Source: Panonychus citri (lineage: Eukaryota; Arthropoda; Arachnida; Trombidiformes; Tetranychidae). Taken from it: DNA of 64,000 nucleotides. The stretch is taken from contig NW_026515450.1 in assembly GCF_014898815.1 (NCBI RefSeq), positions 124,001 to 188,000 of the forward strand, read 5' to 3'. Under the pieces are notes generated by a model. It saw only the letters and a list, made by a program, of their open reading frames with translations, searched no databases and was not told where the DNA came from. Shown here one piece after another: positions 30,865-43,895 of the stretch (position 1 is the stretch's first letter; the number at the start of each line of letters is the position of its first letter). The translations under genes and the position numbers were made by a program.

Positions 30865-32776
30865 TCTGGCCACCTTAATGCTCAGGTATTTGAAATTTGA
30901 TTCGTTACTCTTTTTAATTACTGTGTCCGATTATTAATTTGATTGATTGTCGTTTCTTTGCTTTATAGATATTGAACCAACCGTTGGCAGCACCAACAAT
31001 CCATTTAATCAATCAGCTTTTACAAAATATCAAAACACTCCAATCATTACAAATGCAAATTGCCTCTCACCCCAAAAACGGGGGTCCTTTCAATAACTCT
31101 TCTCAGTCAAATCTTCACGTACAAATAACTCAAACCAAGTTGCGTATCCAAAATTTACAAAATCAGATCACTATCCAACAGGGACTGTTCCTTAAACAGC
31201 AACAACAGGGACAGTTGACTGGAGGAGGTGGAACTCACTCTCAAGGATCACTTGTTAATCCCTCTGCATTAATTTACTCTCAGTCCAATGGTGACATTGG
31301 AGGTGGTAATGGAGGAAATGGTGGAGGAGCGAATCAGTCACAACAAATGTTGGCTACTGCACAATCTTCTCATGCTCAAGGAGGAGGAGGAGCCCTCCAT
31401 TCATCGATGGTATCAGGTATTGGCAATACTAATGCTCCAATATTCAATGCAAATCACGGTAGTGGAAATGGAGCTGGCATGGATTTCCTTAAAGACGGTG
31501 ATAGTATTCAACAGTTGAACAATGACTTATGTGATTTGACGCTCAAAGACTATTCCCAAAGTGGTGCTGGTGCGCATCAAGGGCTTGGCATTTCTGGCAT
31601 CAATGGAGGAATGAATTCAATGAATGCTTCCTCTCAAGGTCATCACTCACAACAGCAACAAGGAAATTCAGGTCAACATTCACGACTACAAAAATGGAAG
31701 TTCAACAACTACGATAGAGACGAACATGGATCATCGGCAGGAGAAAACAATGCTAATGATTTCCTTCGTGCTCCAGGTTCGACCAAGAATCATCCTAATG
31801 ATGTCTCAGGTTTGAACAGGGGCAATGTGGGTGGTGATGGTTCCCCTCTCTCGGAGGTTGGTCTGGACTGAGTTTCCCTGGAAATGGAGGCGGTGAAAGT
31901 TCAAACTGGTCAAAAGATTCCATGTTGAATGCTGTGTCAATGGCCTCAAACTCTGTTCCTTCCTCTATTATGGGACCAAATGGTACACAAGCCGGAGATC
32001 TTAAAAGTTTAGTCATGTCAAGCTCTTCAGGAGTAACTGGAGGAGTTATGACAGCTCCAAGCCAAACAACAGTTAACAGTATGGACTTGAATGACATTAA
32101 TAATCTTGTTCCTGAATTTGAGCCTGGTAAACCATGGAAAGGTGTATCTGGTATGAAAATTGAAGATGATCCTCATATAACTCCCGGTAGTGTGACCCGA
32201 TCTCCCCTTTCAGTGAACACAATCCGAGATCCAGCAATATTAACCGGTTTGTACAACAATTGGTCAGCCAAAGGTGCGAGTCCAAATACATTGAATAATG
32301 AAATGTTGGCTCCATCAGTTGGACTATCTTCCAATGCCACTTGGGCTTTTAATGCTGGTGCCAATGCTGGTAAGTTAGTTGTTGACTAACACTAGTTGAT
32401 TAGTCTTGACTAGTCTTGATTCTGATCAACTCTTCCATTATTATTTTTATCTTTAGGTTGGGGTGCCATTCCAAATGAAACTCATAATCCCGAAACTCTG
32501 TGGAGTGGAGGTGGTGGTGGATCTATGACTAAGACTCGAGGTCCACCTCCAGGAATGGGTCAAGAACGACTTGGTCCTCGTGGAGATCAATCAATGGCAG
32601 GTATCCGTCCTCAATCAAGCACCTTTAATAACTGGATGATGAATCCTTCCAATGAAGGAGGTGATCATCTCAGCAATGGGCTTGAACCCAAAGATCTGCT
32701 TCTTTCCCGAATGATGAATAATGGCAATGGAGTGGGATATGGTATGGGAGTCAATATTGGGAACAAATGGATGTGA
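27577..32776 (+). CDS. gw: GW182 / Gawky, miRNA silencing effector
   Basis: Scaffold that binds Argonaute and recruits PABP and deadenylases in P-bodies. Exons by splice phase: 27577-27920, 28020-28494, 28835-30120, 30187-30244, 30309-30610, 30742-30885, 30969-32369, 32457-32776. Family marks: GW/WG repeats spread through the N-terminal half (NWDLPPP, WSFG, GTWGE, SIWGGS, GVWGQ, AGGWGS), a UBA-like helix set (SKVYRILMEIGCK then REEIENALRSSGVSRDDLL), a Gln-rich helical segment, the PAM2 PABP-binding motif (NLVPEFEPGKPWKG) with TPGSV, and a P-GL-like PPPGM. The RRM expected after PAM2 in fly and human homologues is not found. Frame anomalies: two one-base losses relative to the left copy in exon 1 (near 27650-27675), a stop before the exon 1 donor in every frame, and a one-base slip near 31835 in a C4 run. 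The usable start is thus unclear; exons from 28020 on are well supported. Confidence 0.85.
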
Positions 32777-34193
32777 TTTAATGTTAATTTAAATTGACTT
32801 GGGCAACTTGTTGTTTTAACCCCAAGGGCAAACGTTACAAAGGATTACCAAAAGAATCTATTGACCTCTTAATCGATACCGCCTTACAATCCAGATGCAA
32901 AATGCAACAAACAAAAAGATAAAAACCTACATATTCAAGCCATTTATCTTCAAATTCATACCCAAATCACTCATTACAATAGTTAAACATTCAAAGACAA
33001 GACAAGTCGAGTCGAATCAAGTTTTCAGTCAAGCCTAGATGTGGTATATATATAAACAAAAGTCAAATCAAATCAAGTCAAGCCAAGCCAAGCCCAAGTC
33101 TAAGTAACTTGTTCTTCGCTCATTTTCAATGATGTCCAAATCATTACTCATACACAGGGTATTTAAACCCAAAAAGTACAGTGATTGGCCCAATCATCTT
33201 TAATGTTCATTTACTTAAAACAAAAAAAAAGGATGGCAACATAAACATCAAGAAAAACGAAAAAAAAAGATTTTAAGTTGTCCTTTTAAGTACCATGTGT
33301 ATACACCCATCTACTTTTGGAGATGTTGACCTTCATCGACCTTCATACAAAAACTATAGCCATATCAGATGAATATGGACTATGAGCATCAACGGTGATA
33401 TTTGACTAAAGTCATGAGAGGATATATTCCTGATGATAGTACATATTCCTCACCCATTCTCATCTCATCTCGTCGCCGTTGCTTTTCCGAAGTTTTGGAA
33501 AAACCTTTTTGAATCCTCACATAATCCATATTCTCATGCATCACTTTCTTTGTCAACATTTCTCTCAATTTTTTCCTTTCCATTTTTTTTTGTTCTCTTT
33601 AATCCTTATTTAACTTCATCTCTCAATTTGTCCTCAATGTTTCTACTTTTTGCCTCTTTATCTTTCCTTTCTTTTTTGCCCTTGGGAACTTTAAAAGTTA
33701 GATGATTTCAGACTAGTTTATCAACAAACAATATTTTATCATCGATGCTAACTTTATTGACGATTAAGCCAAAAATGTTTCTATTAGTGCACATCACCAA
33801 TTTATTCCTGCCTAACAAACAATTAATTAACTACTATCCTGGCCTTGATCTTTTTCTCATCAACATTATCATCTCTGGACCTGGTTCACTTGTTATCCAC
33901 TGGGTTGTTGCAAATAATCATCTTTTCATCTCTTCCCCAATATATATTCACATGGTGGAGGGATACACATCAAAGACAAAGAAGACAATTGATCAACCCA
34001 AATGGAGGAAAAGTTAATTCACACTTGTTCATTCTTCCTCTTTTTTCTTCAAGCAAAATTCATCTACTTTCTTCCTGCTCTGTGGTTCATCATCTTGTCT
34101 TTCATCCAATGTTTCTCTTCATCATCATCATCGTCATGTTCAATTCTCATTGTATTTTCATTCTTGACAATGATCTTAACCTACTCACCCACC

Positions 34194-34224
<31 letters not shown>

Positions 34225-37200
34225 TCCTCTCTTACAACTTATTTGCTTCCGCTCTTATTCCCATCTCTTGATTCATCATCTCTTCTTCTCAGATCACTTA
34301 GAAATTACTTCAGAGAAAAGAAACAAAAAAATCAAAGAAAAATACATTTATATATATTAACACATCTATATAAATTTATTAAAAAAAAGAGATGATCATC
34401 GAAGAAGAGGTTTTGACAAGATGATGAAAGAGATTATCTCCTCTCTTGCAATCAATTAATCTACTGAGAGGCCAAACAAATTTACTATTAACTAGTTCAT
34501 ATCTATTTGAAATCGATTGTTTTTCCTTTCCCTCACTGTCCCTTCCCTCTTCCTACCTCATCACAAACACTCTCATTTCGACTGTTTGTGTTTCTCTATT
34601 ACGTCTCACCATCTTTATGGTGTAAAAAGCTCATGATAATTGCGCAACAAAGCAAAATTATACAATTTAACTTCTAAAAAGCCCCTCTTGCAAAAAAATC
34701 AGTGACGTCTAAGTGAGTGTATATACCAAAAAGTTTTAGCTTCCTCCTTCTCTCTCAATATTAACGCATTATATCTCTTACTCATCCCGTTTTAATTTCT
34801 CATCTCTATGAAGGTCAAACTAACTGCTCTTTCTTTTTCGACCTGATTCGAAAGGTTCGAAGATAGTCCAAAAAAAAATCACCAAAAACTAAAACAGTAA
34901 CATTTTGACTCCCCCAAAAGAATCTAAATTAATCTTCAGTTATCGTTCCATGCAAAATGATGATGATTCTCATCTTGTCTTGATTTTTAATCTGACAATT
35001 AATCACCATTATTATTACAATCAGTTCAACAATTTAATACATTTACATATTGATAACATTGTGAAAAAAACAAAGTTGACCATTTTTAGATTGTAACATT
35101 ATCATAACTAATCAGTCAACAATAAACAAAAAAATGAGCAAAACTTATATATAATGGGTGAATCCGAACTGCGAGATCCTCTTATCAACTGTGAATGGAA
35201 ACATTTAATTACTATTAATATAATTGAAATGTTTTCCCACTATATTGACCATTGGGTCATCGAGTGACCTGAAAAATTTTTGGATAAGAAAATTTTTCTT
35301 TGCTCAAATGTATTTTTATCAATTTTCTTAGTCCAAAATTTTCTCTGTTGATTAGATTGTTTTGATTCTCGAGTTTCAGTTCACCCAATATATTTGGAGA
35401 TGGTGATTGTGTAATTGAGTTAGTTGAACAAAACGAAACTTAACCAAATCAACTATTATTATTAATTATAATTATTACTATTATTTTGAGAAACTTGAAT
35501 TGTCGAAATTGAGATTCAAGATTTTCTCTAAGGTGTCTGTCCAAGTCAAGACCGAAAATCCCTCCTCCCTCTTTACATCATCATTTCTCCCAATTCTCTG
35601 TCTTTCAAACTGTTCTCTCTCATCATTATCATGCTTTACTCAAGAACATTTATCTCTCTCTCTCTCTCAAATAACAAATCATATATATTGTATTTCAACT
35701 GTAATTCCAAAGCCTAGTCCAAGACTCATGACATATTTACCCTTAGGTCATCAGGAAGAGTTAATTGTTTCCAAAAGTTTCGATAAAATTATCTCTTTCT
35801 GGTGAACTTTTCCCATCTTAAATCTCTTTGCCTGATAAAACAAAGCAACAACAATTAACTGTTATATTTATTAAGGTGTAATATCATCTTGTACTTAAAT
35901 GAAAATTCAACTTTAATTTAGTTATATACTGTTGATAATGCATCTTTATATTATATACACAGTTTTATATAATATAAGGTGTAAAAATGATCCTTAATAT
36001 TAATCATCAATACCAATCAATTGAAAATCAATCAACCACCAATCACAAGATGCTTTGTCACAATAATTAGAGTTAATTGTGAGACCAAATTGTAGTTAAA
36101 CAAACAAACAAACAAACATTATTTACAGTTATTACACTCTAATGGTATCAAAAGGGTTAAATAAGTCAATTACAATCTAATGACAAATTAATTGATTACC
36201 AATGAATCAAATGATTTCCTTAATTAACTTATTTCCAATTACCTAGAGTGTAATACTAATAATAACAATTAACTAATGTACTAAATAACATACACATACA
36301 ACTCTTAATCACCATTAATCCATCAACAACATCTCTCTCCATCTTTAGCTATTCATCTCTCTCTCTCTTTCTCTCTCATTACAATTAATTAATCAAATTG
36401 GTTGACTAATTACCCACCAAAAGTATATTCAACTCTCAAGATTTGCTGCCGCCAAAAAAAACACCAACAAGCTTATCACCTTCACAGCTTATGAACCATG
36501 CTCATTGTCACCACCCCAGCACACACACACACCACACACCACATACACCATCAAATGCTTGACCACAACAAAACCAAATACAACTTCAAATGGTCATCGT
36601 TGTTTTTTCACACTCTTCACTTATGGACACCATTAACCACCTTAACAATCAATTCTCAAAACCTTCCCAATCCTAAAAATTTAAAACTCTTTCTATGAAT
36701 TTTTTTTTTCGGTTCATTATTATGCTTTCTCTGTGTATCTAATTAACCATTTTAAATTGTTAATCAATGGGAAACAATTTGTGATCGATTAATTTTCCCA
36801 TGATTAACTTTTTTTTTGTTTCAATCCAGAAAATTCAACATATATATGGATACACATTGAACTTTTGCCTTGTCAATTGAACACAATAATTATCTTACTA
36901 TTATTATTATTATATCTTATTAATTATGATTAATAACAATTTTTCCTCCTCTTCCTTTTAATTGATATTTTTCAAATAATTGGGTGTTAATAATTGTAAC
37001 AATTAGAATTAATTTTCATTCTGTTGGAATCTTATTTTGATAGATTTTCAATGTAAACACAATTTTGTTTCATTTCTCTTAATTAACTAATCATTTATTT
37101 CTTATGTAAACCAATTAACAATCAATTCTAATGATAAAATAATTAATTTGCTTATAACTAATTGTAAAAACAACAAACCAAACAAATAACAATCTAAATT

Positions 37201-40200
37201 TGGTTGATCAATAATCAAAGTCAATTATTTGTATTTTTGACAACCAATTTTAATTTGATTTGATTTTGTACCAACTTTTGTTTTTCTTGATTGTTGATTT
37301 AATCATTCACTAAATTGTTCACCTACAAAATCAACCATTTGTAATTAACTTTAATTGTAACTTGTCCTTAACCATTGGAACCACAACACACAATTAATTT
37401 ACAAGAGATTCGTATCAAACAATTAACTCAAAAGTGAAAGTTTTAATTTGGTTTTTCTCAATTTGGATTAATCAAATGATCAACAACCAGAATTAAACAT
37501 CAAGTGGGATTAAATCATTATCATCATCAACTAAATTACCAAACAATTTACTAAGCTAATTATCATCATGAAAATCAATCTTATCGTATTAACTTTGATC
37601 ACCTTCATCGTCCTAATCATAATCAACCATCAGAACAATTAACCAATGGTTTTAATCATTTCCAATCTCATTTCCTAGGAAAATGAACCAAGTATAAAAA
37701 GCAACAATTAACTAACTCTTTTTCCCCGTTAATTGTTTCAATATTATGTACAAGGAATCAAGAAGAAGGAGAAACAAATCAACCAACAATTAAGCCTTTC
37801 TAATTAAATATCTGTATCATTATCATCAACAATTAATTGTCTTGCATGAAAACATTGCTCACCCTTCACACCTTATAAATATATGAGATAATAACAATTT
37901 AACTTTAACAATTAACTGATGATATAATTATATTATTATGACTACGAAAAAAAAAGATGAATCAATCTAATCAATGTCAAATGTTAATTGTTGACAATTA
38001 GATTCAGATTGTAACCTTTATGTTTTGTGTAACTGATTTTGATTTTCAAATGAAATGATTAACAATCAACAAAAAAATCGACAATTTTCTCAAACAATTA
38101 ATTAACTGTGTAAAACCTTTGTGACTTGTTTAATTATGATAAATGCAAAACCAGAAGCCTAATCAACAACAATTAAAATACCACAACAATTAATTACCTG
38201 ATACTTTATGATGAAACCAAAATCAACCCATTAAATTGTGTTAATTAGTTTTAAGCCAAAATTAATCAACTTTTGTTTTTCTCTTTCTCATTTAATTGTT
38301 CCTAAATATAAGATTATTTAAATTGTATCTCTTTTAATCAACTAAATTGTTCACAATTAAATTTGATCATCAATCATCATCTTCCTTATTGCAATTTAAA
38401 TGATGACAATTAATTGTAAACGTTAATTTTGTTTTTCTTTAAGTTTCTCCATCTAAATTGTACTTTTAATTGCTCGAGAACGAAAAATCTATATTTAATC
38501 AACAATATGATTAATTGAATCAAGTAAATTTACTTAATCAACGATTAAATAAACAATTTAAACTCGACAATTAACTAATCATCGGCAATAAGACAATTGT
38601 ATTTACCTTTTTGTTTGTTTCCATTTCCATAAACAAAGTAAACAAATAAAATGAAACTTAATTGTTTCCAACAATTAACCAACTAAATTATCTGATTAAT
38701 TAAATATTCACTAATAAGGTAATTTAATAGATTAAGTTGATCATCAAATTGGTCTTAAAAGTTTTGTTCAGTTAATTGTTTACCTTTCGCCTGATAAATA
38801 GATTACAATTTAACCTTAATTGACAACCATTGGAAGTGGTTTAATTTAGTTAATTGTATAACCTAATTAGAAACAACAACAACAACAACAAAATTGATTC
38901 CTTTCCCAGTTAATCAAATGATCCAATGATTTGTTGGCTTATAACAACAAGGATAACATAATCATCCAAATCAAACTGATCATCTTTAATCATCATCATC
39001 TAATCAACTTAATTTAAACTTTTCAATTGACTGGTCACTTTATCTTCATCTCATCATCATCATCATCTTAATCATACATGTTACTTATTCCCGTCACGGT
39101 GAATGATCAATGACCAATGTCCAAGAAAAAAAACTCGAGTAAATCCAATGATCTAATGATGACCGATACAATTAGTTAATTAATCAAAGCCGATTGTTGT
39201 CTTTTCTTTATGAAGATAAAGAAGATGATTATTTATCGTCAGAACTACTAATATAATAATCGAATCGTCCTCAGGCCACTTTATCGTCTCAACGAATGGA
39301 CGGTTTTCCGTGTCAAGGATTAATCTACTTTCTATTCATTGTAATTAACTATTTTCACCTCTATTATTATCATATTGTTATATTATCTCTTAATCATTTC
39401 AATCATATATCATTTAATTTTCATTGTTAATTATTGTTATGGTTCATTAATAACCATTTCCATCAATTTAATTGTCCACATTTACAATCAATAGTTGATA
39501 TTTGCTCCTTTCTATCAAATAATTCAAATAATAAACTTTGGACCAAACAATCAACTGTAATCAACATTTAATTTCAATTCCTATTTGAAAGTGTTTTACT
39601 TGATCACAATTAACTTTGATTGTTAAGTCTTCATCTATATTTATACATGTGATTTTGCTTGTCAATTAACAAATTGTAACAATTAGCATATTATATAAGT
39701 TTGAAGTTTATTAACTGGTCCAGTGATAAAGTTTTGAAAATGACACAATTTAATTTGATTTGGTTTGAGTTAATTGAGGTCACTATCATGATGATTTAAA
39801 TTGTTGAGTTGCTTTTTTTGTACAATTAATCAAACAGTAGACAGTGAACAGTTACAATCAGATAAATGTTAACTAATTGCTGGTTGATTGTTGGGGTAAC
39901 ATCACAATTAACAAGCTAATCTTGGATTAATCAGTTAATCTAATCAGTTTAATAAACATTTTTCTTAATCATTAAAACCTCAAAATTATCTCATTTTAAA
40001 TGATCATTTGTTATTATCCAATAATCTAACCATGTTTCTTTAATTGTAACAATTAAACTCATCATATTACCTTGAGAATGGTGAAAAGTTTATTGCTCCG
40101 TTAATTGTTATCACAATAGTGCACTAATTGTAATTACAATCCAATTTAGATTATGCAACTTTAATTAAAACACAATCAAAAGTAAACTGCTAAAGTATTG

Positions 40201-41949
40201 TAACAATTTACTAATTATTTCAATGAAAAATATTAAACTTTCATTAACTTTCACACCGATTGATTGTTCATCTATTTTTGTACAATTAACTAAATCATTG
40301 ATCACCATTGATGACAAAATTTATATAAATTTTGATTGTAACAATCAAATTGTGAAAGTTTTTGTTATTTTGTTATTAGTTAATTGATTTGATAATGAAA
40401 AAAGTTGATGATCATCATGTTATTGTTTTTGTTGGTGACTTTTAATTGTTACCTTTCACAATTAACAATTAATTTCTCACAATTATTATCAAGAAAAAAA
40501 AAGTGTTAATCAAATTGATCTAAATCAAAAACTAAACTATTGATTAGTTAAGTTTTGATTCACTGATTTACTGATGGATTTAATTTGATTAACACTAATC
40601 ATCCCAACTCATCTGTTAATTGTTGTCCCGATAACCTATTAATTAATGAAGCCAATTATTTGATTGAAATTAGATTGAGAATTTGTCAATTTCGTTAAAT
40701 TGTTTAATTTTTACACTTTTTTTAATTGTAATAATTAACCTTTAGTTTTTGCTTCTGTGCTCGGAAATTTTTGATCAACAATATTTTTGGCGAAATGATT
40801 AATATCATTTAAAACACAAAGCATTACAATTAAAATGATTATCATAACAATTAAATAGTTCAAGTTAATTACTTGAATACTTTGATTACAGTTGATTGGT
40901 TCATCTTTGTCTGTGATTGATGTTAATTGTTGTTGATGGTTTTATTTTTGTATCACTGGTGGTTAATTTGGTTATATCAGATCAATTAAGATTAATTACT
41001 TTGATGATTTATCATCAATCATCTTAATCATAATCGTTTACAATGTTTATGTGTGTGTGTAGGAGGGGGTTTGATTGTTGTTTACATAAATTGTAACAAT
41101 TAAGCGGCAAAAATAACTAATCATTTCTTAAATAATATAATAACTTTCATCTAGTACATATTATAATTAACTTAATGATAAAAGTTGGTTAATTGTAAAG
41201 GATTAACATAAATTAGGAAAATTGATTCTCTTTGATTGATTTAATCAATCAATTGCAAAAACATCTCATTAGTAAAGGTAATTTAATTGTTATTATTAAT
41301 AGCTAATTATAATGTTTAACTTAACCAATTTAACCTAAATTTGATTGTATTTGTTTCAAAAACCTAATCAATTTGTTTTCATAATAAAACAACAACAACA
41401 ACAAAACTTTGGTACTCAGTAAATTGTTACGGGAAACAATTTAAAAGTTTTCTGTTGATTGTGATAAATTGGTAAACATTATGATTAAAATTAGCTGATT
41501 AACATTAACATATATCAACAAACAAACAGATAAATCTATCAAAACAATTAACATTAACGTGATTGTGTAAAAAATAAACAAGGATAATAAAACATTAATC
41601 AAATTAAATCATCACAATCCTGAAGATTCAGGATTAATTCACATCTTAATTATTGTAATTTAATTGTCATTACAATTAATAAGAATTAAACAAATTGCTC
41701 TTTTTGTTGTTCTATTGCTGATGAGAAGATGAAGATGATGATGTTGATGATTATGGCGATGATGATTATGTTGTTGATGATGATGATGATTGAAGATGAT
41801 GAAAACCACCAACAATTTAAAAGTTGAATTAAATTTTCTTTTAGCTGATTGTTTTGATTCCTATAATTGGTTTAAATTAAAGATTCTAAAGTGTTGTTTA
41901 TTGGATGGTAATCCATTTAATCCTGTGAAAACTTCATTGGAAATCAAGT
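32777..41949. other. gawky 3' flank and 9-kb AT-rich gene-free stretch
   Basis: No supported exon. 32777-33700 is probably gawky 3' UTR. 33700-36800 is mixed pyrimidine-rich and AT-rich with CT runs (near 34200, 35650, 36360). 36800-41700 is very AT-rich and saturated with ACAATTAA/TTAATTGT words and ATC/GAT microsatellites. Open frames up to 171 codons occur but are low-complexity Ser/Leu/Phe strings in CT-rich DNA. A CCTCAGGCC at 39269 belongs to a group of AP-2-like sites described in the findings. Confidence 0.55.
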
Positions 41950-43895
41950 TTACCTTGGAAAGTGAAACTTTTGCAGTGTAGCAACTTTATTGTACTCATC
42001 AAATGTTGTTCCGGTTCCGGTTGTGGTTGAATTTGTGAAAAAAGAAGATGTTGATGAAGGTGATGAAGATGATGATAAACCATTGATCATTTTACCCTTT
42101 TTACACTGAGAATAAGCCCTCAGGCGAAGGTAGAAAAATGCAGCGATTAATGTTGACATGCAAAGGATTAGGATTAAGGAGATTAAACAAATCATGAAAT
42201 TAGTTGTCGACATACAAAGTAAACTAACTGGTTCTGAGTTTGAATTTGATAAAACATCAACGATCGTTAGATTACCCGATTCTTCATCATTTGATGTTGG
42301 AAGATTAAAAGAAACGTCACCGGGAGCTACAACTCGGATTATCTTCTCAGTTTTAATATCAGTGTAACGAGGTGATGATGAAGATAATGAAGAAGAAGAT
42401 GATGATGATGATGATAATGTTTGTCGACGATTTCGTTGCCTATTTCTTGATGAGCTACGATTGTGATTATAATCGTTTCGATATAAATTGGTTGATCTTG
42501 GCATTCCTCCGATTGATGAGACATTTGGTAGTTTACGTTTACTATTATTGGTGCTGTTTGAAGAGAGGGTTAAATTGTTTAATGAATTGGGTGTTGATGA
42601 ATATTCATTGATTGTTAATCCATCTCCATGACGATTTAGGAACATGTCTGGAGGATAAGGTGATCCATTTGGATAACCTGTTGGGATTTTAAGCATTGTC
42701 ATTTTGGTTGGATCAAGGAAGTGATTAGCTGATCCAATTGTTGAGGATAATGTTGGTGGAGAGGGAACTCGATCAACATGTAAACTTGTCTCATCGGTTT
42801 CGAGTGAGGTCGATGGGGAGACTGCGATTAGCGAGGGATCTCGAGGATTAATTGATTCACTTGATGCTGTTCCACCTTTGATTTGTCCAGGGAAGGGTAA
42901 CTCAGAACCAGTTATCGAACCTGAACATTTAGGTTCAGGGCATTCGTAGCGACAAACTTGGATAACGCATTGGAAGTGGACATTCATTGAGTCGGGAAAT
43001 TTGAATGCTTGGAAATAGGAATAGGAAACTACGGTTGCCGAGGTACCGAAATTTTTGACCTTTTGAAATTTGGACATTATCTTGGGTCGGACAACGCAAC
43101 CATAATCGTCCACCAGTTGGATGGGTTGATGTTTACCATCGTGAGCGACACAATTACGAACCAACATGTCAAACTTATTCTCATCATCTTTAATCGCTAA
43201 GACCATGGTCATTGTCTGGCCAATTTTAACGATTCCCGTTACCTCGGAAGCCCATGGACCTTTACCGGCTTGGATTTGCATCCAACATTGAATATTATCA
43301 CCAAGGAAATTTGCTGTTACCGCGTCCATCATGTCGACATCAAACGGCCTGAAAGTAACTGATTTCTCGTAAAAATCGTACCAAGTACAACGAAGTCTCC
43401 TCGCCTGATCCCAAGCTTCCTGGACTTGAGGGTCATATTGGATTATAATTGTGTTCTCAATGTAAAGTCCACTTCCAGGTCGACCAGTTCCAAAAGATGC
43501 CTGGTCTGAAGAGGTCATACCACAGGCTCCAAGAAAGATATCAAATGAAGTGACCAATTGACCTGTTCCAGGGGCAAGGTGGACACATTTAGTATCCGAA
43601 TAGTGACCCTTTGAAAATATCATTCCATAGAAAGGTCGATCGAATTCAATATTGACCTTCATGTGATTCTTTTCACACTTGACGTTTATATTTTTAATCT
43701 GCGGTGACTCGCTACGACCAAGAGGCCAAAGTTCATTCCCGCCAGCGGGTTGAACTGCAGTGACCGGAGGCTGTTTACCACTTCCACCTTAACAGAACTG
43801 GGATGCGCTCGATGTTCAGCAAATAGCTCACCAGCGGCAGAAGATTCTTCCTGAAGAAGATCAGTTTTACTATCAATCTCTTTGGCATCGTTAAT
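41950..43895 (-). CDS. dyl: ZP-domain transmembrane protein, dusky/miniature family
   Basis: Apical extracellular-matrix protein. Family members shape cuticle and epidermal cells. The exon starts at 43895 after a ttcag acceptor. A frame change is needed at about 43785-43800, after which PQIKNINVKCEKNHMKVNIEFD begins the ZP domain in order (GMIFSKGHYSDTKCVH, GSGLYIENTIIIQYDP, ARRLRCTWYDFYEKSVTFRP, NFLGDNIQCWMQIQ, MLVRNCVAHDGK, VHFQCVIQVCRYECPEPKC). A disordered linker contains a furin-like basic site (RNRQRNRRQT, about 42425-42450). One membrane helix (FMICLISLILILCMSTLIAAF) and a short cytoplasmic tail with Ser runs end at TAA 41950-41952. The signal peptide and first exons are upstream on the minus strand (right) and were not found, so the intron must be long. 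Dusky-like fits best; miniature or dusky remain possible. Confidence 0.85.

Noticed and set aside
33845..34360. 171-codon frame, Ser/Leu/Phe-rich with apparent membrane segments
   Set aside because: Arises from CT- and ATC-repeat DNA; overlapping frames look equally hydrophobic, and there is no homology or splice support.
42116..42125. GCCCTCAGGC AP-2-like site
   Set aside because: Lies in coding sequence of the ZP gene's juxtamembrane region, so the match is explained by codons.
43770..43790. Possible mini-intron in the ZP exon
   Set aside because: Only about 17 bp between candidate sites; not a feasible intron. Treated as a frame break.
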